Part shown: in pieces, positions 1 to 6,846 of the stretch
How the letters are laid out: each line of letters begins with the position of its first letter
How positions within the stretch are numbered: the first letter of the stretch is position 1
The notes under the pieces: generated by a model
What the model saw: only the letters and a program-made list of their open reading frames with translations
What the model was told of the DNA's origin: nothing
The model's database searches: none
Virus record (IMG/VR): IMGVR_UViG_3300001450_000311
Location: 1-23,851 of that record
Length of the DNA: 23,851 bases
Origin: a virus
Direction: 5' to 3' (one strand)
Made by a program: the position numbers and the translations under genes

Positions 1-1734
1 TTCTTTAACGGATACATCTTTAATTTCAAACGTACTACCTACTTCACCGCCGAAATTTATTTTATCATACGAACCCCCTACTGTATAAAGAGGTTGATAA
101 TAAGTGTAGGTAACAAAATCAGATGTAATCACTTGGCTGAATGGTTGTGAGTACATTAAACCGCTATGTAATTTACCTGTTCCAGCTGTCTTCTTGGCTG
201 TAAAAGTTACTTTATACGCTTTTGCTGCTGATAATGTTGATGATATAGTTTGGAAAACAGCCCAGTTATTTCCTGACGATGACAGAGTCCCCATTCCCAC
301 AACAGTAGCATATCCATCACTCAATGTGGAACTCCCTTGTATATTCCACGATGATGTCCCATTGGGAAAAGAGCCATCAGTTACTAACTCGTCACCCGTA
401 GCACTAAAGTTTCCATTCTTCAACAGCTCAACTCCATTTTCAAGTTCTTCAAAATCTTGTCCTTTTCCTGTTAGGTATGGGCTTACCTTTCTTAAGTCTT
501 CTAAATAAAGGCCTCTATCTGGGAAAACTTCATATCCAACATCTATACCTTCATTTACTGTTGAAATATTCTGTTGATTATTCCATGTATTTATATTAAA
601 TTGAGAAAAGTAATCTCCCTCTCCGACAATGTCTACGATTTTAGCTTGCATCGGTATATAGCTCTTTTGCAACCTATTTTTAAGACCATATAATTTAATT
701 AAAACCTCATCGGGTGAAAAGTCGAGTGCCTCTTTAACCTTAGGGATGTCCCATTCATCGTACTCTCCAGTAGCATTATTTAGCCTATATACTAATGAAA
801 ATCTCGAAGTCTTTTTTAGATTCGAGTTTGGAAGTTGGCTTGTTGAATTTTTAGCGGCTAAGAATCCTTTAACATCTTGATTTGGAATAGCAACTGCTTT
901 TAATTTACCGAAGTTTTCAGCAGTTTCATTTATGTTCAACCAATATTCAGTAAGAGTTATATTCTCGTAACCAAAATATTTTATAGCATTTAAAAGAGCC
1001 TTATACGTACCAATAAATGGTTTAATATTTGCAGCCTCTAAAAGAAGTTCTCTTCTCTTTCTATTTATAAGTTTCCAATCTGGACTTGACTCTCTAATAT
1101 CAGCATCTTCAAATACAAAGTGATCAGTCGGCGAAAGCGACATGCCAATATTTGAAAGTAATGTCTCTAATCTCTCGTCTTCTCCAACAGTTTCACCGTA
1201 TACTCTAATTGTAGCAATATTGTCTACTATTGTGCCAGCAGCATTTATCTCATTTATTAGTAATGTCCTTTTATGATATGTCTCTTCATCAGATTTTAAG
1301 GCAACATTTATTTGGATTGGCTCGCTCTTTAAAGAGCTTGAAACTATACGAAAACCATCTCCATCCTCTGAAGTCGATGTCCCTGTCGCTAATCTTGTTT
1401 TAAGTTGAGACTTATCCGTTTTGATATATAGTTCTCCATCCTCCATGGTTGAACTATATAGTATTATATTTTCGCTAGAATCATATTCATTTTGAAAGCT
1501 AACCTGAATATTATCATTAGTAGAGGATGCCTCAGCGAGAGGAGTAACATATTTGGTTTCACCTAAGCTACCAATAGTTTCTTGCAATATATAAACCGTT
1601 AAGGTTTCATAAAGACCTGTAGAAACTTCAGGTAAATATACAATACCCTGCCATGTCTCTTCAGTAGAGTCATATGTTAGATTCAGCTCATCTGAATTAC
1701 TATCAAAGAATTTAAGATTCGAATACTTAGCCAT
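1..1734 (-). CDS. Baseplate/tail protein in gpI/gp7 position with C-terminal carbohydrate-binding-like domain (3' end outside window)
   Basis: An open frame of 578 codons runs from ATG at 1734 to the window edge without a stop, so the C-terminus is missing. Residues ~1-190 are beta-rich. The middle (~205-250) contains PDWKLINRKRRELLLEAANI followed by an FIGTYKALLNAIKYFGYENI-like segment, which resembles baseplate proteins of the P2 gpI type. From about residue 410 it changes to ELLKNGNF...ELVTDGSFPNG with conserved Trp/Gly/Ser spacing, the usual look of a galactose-binding/CBM-like beta sandwich in phage tail proteins. Its ATG overlaps the preceding stop by one base (TAATG). The order gp25, gp6/J, small protein, this gene matches the P2 W-J-I order. 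It probably links the wedge to tail fibres or to host glycans. The structural role is likely; the exact homologue is inferred. Confidence 0.7.
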   Translation of the reverse strand, partial: MAKYSNLKFFDSNSDELNLTYDSTEETWQGIVYLPEVSTGLYETLTVYILQETIGSLGETKYVTPLAEASSTNDNIQVSFQNEYDSSENIILYSSTMEDGELYIKTDKSQLKTRLATGTSTSEDGDGFRIVSSSLKSEPIQINVALKSDEETYHKRTLLINEINAAGTIVDNIATIRVYGETVGEDERLETLLSNIGMSLSPTDHFVFEDADIRESSPDWKLINRKRRELLLEAANIKPFIGTYKALLNAIKYFGYENITLTEYWLNINETAENFGKLKAVAIPNQDVKGFLAAKNSTSQLPNSNLKKTSRFSLVYRLNNATGEYDEWDIPKVKEALDFSPDEVLIKLYGLKNRLQKSYIPMQAKIVDIVGEGDYFSQFNINTWNNQQNISTVNEGIDVGYEVFPDRGLYLEDLRKVSPYLTGKGQDFEELENGVELLKNGNFSATGDELVTDGSFPNGTSSWNIQGSSTLSDGYATVVGMGTLSSSGNNWAVFQTISSTLSAAKAYKVTFTAKKTAGTGKLHSGLMYSQPFSQVITSDFVTYTYYQPLYTVGGSYDKINFGGEVGSTFEIKDVSVKE

Positions 1735-2006
1735 TATCTAACGTTTTTATAGTCTTTTTTTACAGTGAAAGATTTGAACACCTTTACTGAATTTACTCCG
1801 TCGACCCAGTTAGCAACAACAAACTGAATATAAGATATGAAATCAAACATCTGATTGTTTCTAAAAATATGCGACGATAATGCATTCTTAAGTATATTTG
1901 TTCTGTAATTATTAGGAAGATGCTTCCTGTTATCAGCAACGGTATCAGTTATTTGGTATACTTTTGAACGCCTACTCTTAAATAAATTATCGGTTAACTT
2001 AGCCAT
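1734..2006 (-). CDS. Small conserved-position baseplate-cluster protein, unknown
   Basis: A 90-aa basic protein starting MAKLTDNLFKSRR and rich in Lys, Arg, Asn and Phe. No domain is recognised. It sits between the gp6/J-like wedge gene and the gpI/gp7-position gene, with TAATG one-base overlaps at both ends, so translation is probably coupled to both. The downstream protein also starts with MAK. Position suggests a baseplate accessory or assembly protein, but nothing in the sequence proves it. Confidence 0.65.
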   Translation of the reverse strand: MAKLTDNLFKSRRSKVYQITDTVADNRKHLPNNYRTNILKNALSSHIFRNNQMFDFISYIQFVVANWVDGVNSVKVFKSFTVKKDYKNVR

Positions 2007-3826
2007 TATATGCTTTTTCTATTTTTTGACTGTATCTTTCGGAATGTTGTATTAGGTACAGAAGGCTCATCAAAGTAAACTGAAAGAGCTCCCATTTCTC
2101 CAAGAACTGCTTTATCATCCACCATAATACCATCCCTATCTAACCAGCCGCCTCTAAACAGGGCGACCTCGTCTTTTTCTAATAGAATATCTCCAAATGA
2201 ATCTAAGTTTATAACATTTTCTGGTAGTGCAGCTCCAGGTTCAAAATTAATAATTCTTGAACTGACCGTTCTTTTAAAGAATACAAACTTTTGTTTTCCA
2301 TTACCTATGTCTTCAAGGACTGGGGTTGACGGAGTAACTGTAACAGTTTCAGAAGTATAATATCCGTTTCTCCTAACCTCTTCTTCAGCCTTACTTGTAA
2401 ATCTGACGTTTACAGAATCTATACCCTCAACACCCTCTAAAATAGCAACAATGTCGGATTTTGGTAATCTATCTCTTCTAGTTATATTAATCAAGTAATC
2501 AGAAATGCTAGATCTTATATTGTTAAAAATAGTATGCTTGTCATATCCTTCAAAATACCTTACCTTAATATCCATTCTAAAATATTGAGGAGATGGTTGA
2601 ACAATCTTAACCTCAGAAGTAAGCATTTGTCTGCCTGAATTTTCAAGTAAGGTCAATATTGAATTGTTTTCCTCTGCACTAAAGAAGAATTCATCTGGTT
2701 CAAAACTAAAATAATCCTTGTTTCCACTTATCTTACGCTTAACATCAGGTAACATAAACAGGTATATTACATTGTCATCATCTAAATAGCCATCATCTGT
2801 AGTATTGTACGCGTCTAAATAAGAGAACATACCATACTTGGCTAAAAATGCCTCATAATTATCAGGTGTTGCTAATACAAAAGAGTGTGATTGTAGTGGT
2901 GCGATAAGTTTTGTAAGCTCTATACTTTCTGGATTTGAACCCAGCATAGGAGCAACAGATACATCAGCAACCATAAGCTCATTTAGGTCATATGAGTTTC
3001 CAACGCTATCAAATCCTTCCTCAACAAACTTAAACGTCAAGTTTTTATGATTAACTAGATTGCCATTAGCTCCTTCAGTTGTAACATAAGTTATCTCTAT
3101 AGAACTTCCAGAAGGCGGAACGTTACCAAAGCTTCCATTTCCAAAATAAATATCCAATCCACCAGTTATACCAGTTTTAACTATAAAGCCGTTAGTACTT
3201 ACCTTCATATCATATATAGAATCAAACTTCTCCCAAGGCAGAGCGTTTACCGAAACCTTTACTGCGTTATGATCTGTATTTCCCTTTGTTATAATGTTAA
3301 ATGATTGAAACTTTTCACCGGTACCGGTTACTGTCTGTGATTCCATAGTTCCTTGTATTATAGGAATTCTTATTTCTGTGTTTGAATCTTTCGCTATTCT
3401 AAATTTATCTGAGTTTGTTAGCATTGTATATTTTAAACCGTTAGCCTCCATCTTAATCATAGAATTTGGTAATATATTTATAGCATCACCAGCAACCTCA
3501 TCGAGCGATGATGGATTTAATCTAATTTTGATTTCTCCAGTAGCTGAAGAACCTCTAAACGGATCATGTCCAGCCAGCCTAGATAAACCATAAACAGATT
3601 CCTTATGCTGTGCCGTTAATATGTTTTGCTCTACCATAGCATTTTCAATATAGTAGAAAATAAATGTTGTAAGTTCGTTTAACACGTTTAGTATCTGTGC
3701 AAACGGAGATGCTGAGGTAAATAGAGTGCCTGCTCTATCATACACCCTACTGATAAATGATTGCGTATCATCTATCATTTCAACTGTCTTGATTCTAGAC
3801 TTTTCTAAAAATTTGAATTCTGCCAT
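2006..3826 (-). CDS. Baseplate wedge protein, T4 gp6 / P2 gpJ (Baseplate_J) family
   Basis: A 606-aa protein. Residues ~217-260 contain the family signature: GGLDIYFGNGSFGNVPPSG, then SIEITYVTTEGANGNLVN. This is the FGdG-x-G-x-P-x-G ... Y-x-T-x-G-x-x-GN pattern of gp6/J proteins. The N-terminus (~40-90) has a helical segment and LSRLAGHDPFRG, also typical. The C-terminal half has the FRMDIKVRYFEGYD and IRSSISDYLINI segments of the wedge dimerisation region. In T4, gp6 forms the inner ring of the baseplate and triggers sheath contraction. It follows the gp25 gene by 17 nt, as in P2 (W then J), and overlaps the next gene by one base. The sequence TATATAAATT at ~3844-3853, near the end of the gp25 gene, might serve as an extra promoter. 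Confidence 0.9.
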   Translation of the reverse strand: MAEFKFLEKSRIKTVEMIDDTQSFISRVYDRAGTLFTSASPFAQILNVLNELTTFIFYYIENAMVEQNILTAQHKESVYGLSRLAGHDPFRGSSATGEIKIRLNPSSLDEVAGDAINILPNSMIKMEANGLKYTMLTNSDKFRIAKDSNTEIRIPIIQGTMESQTVTGTGEKFQSFNIITKGNTDHNAVKVSVNALPWEKFDSIYDMKVSTNGFIVKTGITGGLDIYFGNGSFGNVPPSGSSIEITYVTTEGANGNLVNHKNLTFKFVEEGFDSVGNSYDLNELMVADVSVAPMLGSNPESIELTKLIAPLQSHSFVLATPDNYEAFLAKYGMFSYLDAYNTTDDGYLDDDNVIYLFMLPDVKRKISGNKDYFSFEPDEFFFSAEENNSILTLLENSGRQMLTSEVKIVQPSPQYFRMDIKVRYFEGYDKHTIFNNIRSSISDYLINITRRDRLPKSDIVAILEGVEGIDSVNVRFTSKAEEEVRRNGYYTSETVTVTPSTPVLEDIGNGKQKFVFFKRTVSSRIINFEPGAALPENVINLDSFGDILLEKDEVALFRGGWLDRDGIMVDDKAVLGEMGALSVYFDEPSVPNTTFRKIQSKNRKSI

Positions 3827-3843
3827 TTTAATTTCTTAATAAT

Positions 3844-4197
3844 TTATATATAGAGGCCAACTTGATATCTAGAATCAACTACGATACTAATAAATACTAA
3901 GTGCCTGTCAACCTCATCAGTAAAATCAACAGTTACATCTACTTTATATTTTTTTGATAGTGGTACAAATCTTGAGATAGCATCCTTAATCACACCCACT
4001 AGCATATTGTCATTATATCTAAACGAATATACATAATCATCTAAATTTAAACCAAAGTCAGGATCTCCAAGAACCGAACCCTTTGTTGTAAATAATAAAG
4101 TCTCTATTTGAATCAATATCTCCGAAATATCTCCATCAATTTCCATCTGACTTATATCAAACCTAGGGTCTCCATCTTTCTTTATGTAAAATTCCAT
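3844..4197 (-). CDS. Baseplate wedge protein gp25 (GPW_gp25 family)
   Basis: A 117-aa protein, normal for the family. It has the gp25/gpW signature around residues 33-52: LLFTTKGSVLGDPDFGLNLD, the usual T-x-x-G-x-x-x-x-x-P-x-F-G pattern, followed by IKDAISRFVP. gp25 is a lysozyme-like-fold wedge subunit that nucleates the sheath in T4, P2 and contractile injection systems. The gp6/J gene follows 17 nt downstream. The ATG lies only 5 nt after a GGATATATA motif (4203-4211), so the mRNA could be nearly leaderless if that is the promoter. Confidence 0.88.
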   Translation of the reverse strand: MEFYIKKDGDPRFDISQMEIDGDISEILIQIETLLFTTKGSVLGDPDFGLNLDDYVYSFRYNDNMLVGVIKDAISRFVPLSKKYKVDVTVDFTDEVDRHLVFISIVVDSRYQVGLYI

Positions 4198-4202
4198 ATA
4201 AC

Positions 4203-4211
4203 TATATATCC
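4203..4211 (-). promoter_or_regulatory. Candidate late promoter motif upstream of gp25
   Basis: Minus-strand TAGGATATATAGTTATATG, with the motif ending 5 nt before the ATG of the gp25 gene. It is one of nine matches to a (A/G)GATATATA / AGAATATATA family found between genes. The role is inferred from recurrence and position. Confidence 0.45.
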
Positions 4212-4214
4212 TAT

Positions 4215-5021
4215 TTATGAGTGCATCATCCAGTCAGTTCCTTCATCAAATGCTATTTCTTCTATTATTGTTTCAAGTTCAGACTCTCCAAGACTTTGGA
4301 TAGCATCTGCGTTTACAGAAACATTACCTGGTAATTGAAACTCAAAAATATTTAATTTATTACCTAAAGAAATCTTAACTTTTGCAGCAACGTATCTAAA
4401 GAATAGCTCATCTTCATATAATGCACAGTCTGGAATAGTTTCATAAACCTCTAAAATAACATCTGTCGTTGGTGTTTCACCAGTAAACCTTAAAGCTCTA
4501 TTAAGTCTATTATAATCGAAGCTATATGGGTTATTTAATATTTGTCTAGCCAAATCAAAGAATTTCTGGTTAATGACGTAATATTCTAAAGCCTCAGCAG
4601 ATCCTGCAGTTCCAGAATTACCATACATATTTGCCGCAAACATTCTTTCTACTGAAAAATCTCCTTCAGTAAAATTAATGTCTCCGCTTAAACTGCTTGC
4701 ATTTGTCTTATGGACTCCAAATATAGAATATATGCCTTCTGGCATATTTATAGTTCTTGATGCTTTAAAATATGCTGTACTGAAGGCAGCCTTAGGAATT
4801 ACAAGGAAATTCTCTTGAACAGAGTACTCATATTTTTTATAGAACCATTTTCTAGCTCTTTTAATTATGTTTGTAACCTCTGCAGTAGGAAGATGCATAG
4901 GAATCATGCACGACCCTGTGATTTCATCAGCCAACTCCTTTACAAAGTCACCCTCACATGTACTTCCGAAATCATGTTCAGTTACCATACCTGTATCACC
5001 TCCTAAAAATATATTACTCAT
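4215..5021 (-). CDS. Uncharacterised virion-cluster protein
   Basis: A 268-aa acidic protein with no recognised domain. Residues ~40-66 (MIPMHLPTAEVTNIIKRARK, then WFYKKYEY) form an amphipathic helix with aromatic residues, and the C-terminus is acidic (IIEEIAFDEGTDWMMHS). It lies directly upstream of gp25 in the wedge cluster, so a baseplate or neck role is plausible but unproven. The start is uncertain. Codons 6-10 contain a perfect AGGAGGTGAT (4995-5004), followed after 6 nt by an in-frame ATG (codon 12, at 4988), which could be the true start and would give 257 aa. Confidence 0.7.
   Translation of the reverse strand: MSNIFLGGDTGMVTEHDFGSTCEGDFVKELADEITGSCMIPMHLPTAEVTNIIKRARKWFYKKYEYSVQENFLVIPKAAFSTAYFKASRTINMPEGIYSIFGVHKTNASSLSGDINFTEGDFSVERMFAANMYGNSGTAGSAEALEYYVINQKFFDLARQILNNPYSFDYNRLNRALRFTGETPTTDVILEVYETIPDCALYEDELFFRYVAAKVKISLGNKLNIFEFQLPGNVSVNADAIQSLGESELETIIEEIAFDEGTDWMMHS
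4995..5004 (-). promoter_or_regulatory. Perfect Shine-Dalgarno sequence inside the 5' end of a gene
   Basis: Minus-strand AGGAGGTGAT is fully complementary to the canonical anti-SD ATCACCTCCT. It stands 6 nt before an in-frame ATG at 4986-4988 (10 nt counted from GGAGG). I noticed no other start in the window with such a sequence. It also reads as codons for Gly-Gly-Asp, so coincidence is possible. Confidence 0.4.
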
Positions 5022-5036
5022 CTCTTTTTATTATTT

Positions 5037-6329
5037 TTATACCTCAACATACCTGAGTTTCTCAGTGCCGTCAAATCTTGCTCTTTTTTTATCATAAGTA
5101 CCCTCTCTAAAAATACCATTTATCATTTTACCTTTGAACATTCCTCTACCATATACATAACAGTCTTTAGCTGTCGAATTAACGCTGACATAGCAACTTT
5201 TAAGTTTTGTCGAAGATATTTTGGCGCTATTGTAGAAATTACAACCAAGAACATCTGAGCCATCAAGGTTACCCCCAAATATATCACAGTTTTCTAACTC
5301 TCCGCGAATATCACAATTAATAAAATCATAACCATCAAGACTAACACAATAGGAAAGTTCTCCTTCATTGACTTGAACCCTACCAGTATCAGTGTCATAG
5401 TTTATATGTCCCTTTTTAAGAGCTCCATGAGTAAACAATCTTAGTACTCTTTTTTGGATATTAGCCCAATGAAGGTCTATTATCTGTTTATCCTTATGCA
5501 AGTCTACTGTGAAATTAACATTCTTCCATTTCTTCTCTATGACGCTGCTATCAAGCCTAGCATCTATAATTCTTCTATTATTCGATAAAATCCTTTTAAG
5601 TTCTATCGCATTAGAACCGCTAAACCATTTATCCTCAGTACTTTTCCATAATTGAACTAAGAACGAATCTAATAAATGCAATACCTTAGCTGTTTTCTTT
5701 TCCCAATCCTTACCGCCAATATATCTAAACTCAAGATAATTGCTTGTTCTTTTCTCAAAGTTTACACCATAGTATTTTGAATTAGGGAATGTGAAATTAT
5801 TTTCGTCAATTAAATCACCATCAATATTAAATGTTTCAGAATTTGGAATTACAAACTTAATTGATTTAGCGTATGCTGAATTTTCTCTTTTTGGAAATAA
5901 ATCAAATACAACGTCTTCATCAAAGTCTAATATAAACTTAAGAACATTCATGTTAATAATTCTCCTGCTATTGTTTGTTTTGTCAGGATCAAATGAAAGA
6001 TTTAAGTGGATTGATGACATGTCGTTTGTAAAGCCATTATCTTTAATCCATTGACAAACTCGTATAATCATAAGTCTAGCAGTCTTATAATCCTGGGCAC
6101 CGGTGACAAGCTCCATAAGCTTCTCTCCTCCACTCATATCAGGTTCTATCTTAAACTCTTCTTCAGTAGGAACAAAATCGCTATGCGCCTTATCCTCAAC
6201 TCTAATCTTTTTAGAAAGTAGGGTTGCAAGTTCTCTTGCTGTAGTTTTAATGTCCTTGTTCGAATAAAATTCAAACTCTACACCAACCATACATTTGGAT
6301 AATATTTCAGCGTCTTTAAATCGATTCAT
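5037..6329 (-). CDS. Amidoligase-like enzyme fused to C-terminal pentapeptide-like beta-helix
   Basis: A 430-aa protein. The N-terminal ~230 residues carry the spaced motifs of the glutamine-synthetase-fold amidoligase superfamily (Amidoligase_2): VGVEFEFYS (15-23), EPDMSGGEKLMELVTG (62-77), SSIHLNLSFD (105-114) and NYLEFRYIGG (197-206). Members join a carboxylate to an amine using ATP, forming peptide or amide bonds. Residues ~334-412 are a run of roughly five-residue repeats (INCDIRGELENCDIFGGNLD, GSDVLGCNFYNS and so on), as in right-handed beta-helices of the pentapeptide type. The long KR-rich linker (240-300) is unassigned. The gene sits among baseplate genes, has its own promoter-like motif and follows a terminator. 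The substrate is unknown: a virion protein, a cell-wall peptide or a small metabolite are all possible. Confidence 0.65.
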   Translation of the reverse strand: MNRFKDAEILSKCMVGVEFEFYSNKDIKTTARELATLLSKKIRVEDKAHSDFVPTEEEFKIEPDMSGGEKLMELVTGAQDYKTARLMIIRVCQWIKDNGFTNDMSSIHLNLSFDPDKTNNSRRIINMNVLKFILDFDEDVVFDLFPKRENSAYAKSIKFVIPNSETFNIDGDLIDENNFTFPNSKYYGVNFEKRTSNYLEFRYIGGKDWEKKTAKVLHLLDSFLVQLWKSTEDKWFSGSNAIELKRILSNNRRIIDARLDSSVIEKKWKNVNFTVDLHKDKQIIDLHWANIQKRVLRLFTHGALKKGHINYDTDTGRVQVNEGELSYCVSLDGYDFINCDIRGELENCDIFGGNLDGSDVLGCNFYNSAKISSTKLKSCYVSVNSTAKDCYVYGRGMFKGKMINGIFREGTYDKKRARFDGTEKLRYVEV

Positions 6330-6355
6330 TTGAGTTTATATAACTTGAGTTGATT

Positions 6356-6364
6356 TATATATCT
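6356..6364 (-). promoter_or_regulatory. Candidate late promoter for the amidoligase gene
   Basis: Minus-strand CTAAGATATATAAATC, 26 nt upstream of the ATG at 6329 and directly after the terminator at 6379-6406. That arrangement, terminator then motif then gene, is the best support in the window for this motif being a promoter. Confidence 0.55.
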
Positions 6365-6378
6365 TAGTTTTTGAACAT

Positions 6379-6406
6379 AAAAAATCCCGCTCTTTCGAAC
6401 GGGATT
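6379..6406 (-). terminator. Rho-independent terminator
   Basis: On the minus strand AATCCCG, a 10-nt loop, CGGGATT, then a run of T: a perfect 7-bp stem with four G/C pairs in a very AT-rich background and six consecutive T from 6384 to 6379 (overlapping the stem end). It lies 31 nt after the stop of the 121-aa gene and just before the amidoligase promoter motif. Confidence 0.85.
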
Positions 6407-6437
6407 AAATTATTATAAGACGAAGTGTATACTATAA

Positions 6438-6803
6438 CTACTTGCCTGCTCCAGCAACCTTCTTAGCAATAGCATCCTTTGCAGCATCAGTAGCAACATC
6501 AGTAGCAATTTTAGCCAGTGCATTTTCAACTAATTCTTTAGCAGCTCCCATAAACCCTTCAGAAGTATGTGAATCATCGTCATCTGCATGATATACTTCA
6601 GCAGAAGCTGAAATCAAATTAACTAATTCTTTAGGCTCGGGAACTAAACCCTCGTTATACTTTTCAGATACCTTACTGGCAATTGCCGAAGCCGCCGCTT
6701 GTCTTGCCGCCATCGCTACTAGTGGAGCTATTTCATCTACCTTATCGGTTGATTTAAGCTCTTCTCTAATGATTTCTCTTAATTTTTGTTCTGTTAGTTT
6801 CAT
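6438..6803 (-). CDS. Small Ala-rich protein with KLREIIREEL-type N-terminal peptide
   Basis: A 121-aa protein. It begins MKLTEQKLREIIREELK, an amphipathic helix of a kind I recall at the N-termini of many unrelated marine phage proteins. The remainder is Ala-, Lys- and Glu-rich and helical (AARQAAASAIASKVSEK, ALAKIATDVATDAAKDAIAK), with an acidic HADDDDSH patch near residue 72. No catalytic motif is seen. The gene is a single transcription unit with a promoter-like motif 33 nt upstream and a terminator downstream. It may be an internal or scaffold-like virion protein whose N-terminal peptide is a targeting tag. That is an inference from the peptide and composition. Confidence 0.75.
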   Translation of the reverse strand: MKLTEQKLREIIREELKSTDKVDEIAPLVAMAARQAAASAIASKVSEKYNEGLVPEPKELVNLISASAEVYHADDDDSHTSEGFMGAAKELVENALAKIATDVATDAAKDAIAKKVAGAGK

Positions 6804-6836
6804 GTTTTAATAATTTTGTTTTGTTTATTGTTAATC

Positions 6837-6845
6837 TATATATCT
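6837..6845 (-). promoter_or_regulatory. Candidate late promoter for the 121-aa gene
   Basis: Minus-strand ATAGATATATAGATTAAC directly after the stop of the S1-like gene, 33 nt before the ATG at 6803. The leader is A-rich and has no Shine-Dalgarno sequence. Confidence 0.5.
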
Positions 6846-6846
6846 A

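Noticed and set aside
194-508. Plus-strand open frames (also at 10419-11189, 14555-15037, 15128-15634 and many shorter)
   Set aside because: All lie opposite well-supported minus-strand genes, have low-complexity or odd composition, and lack leaders or promoters.
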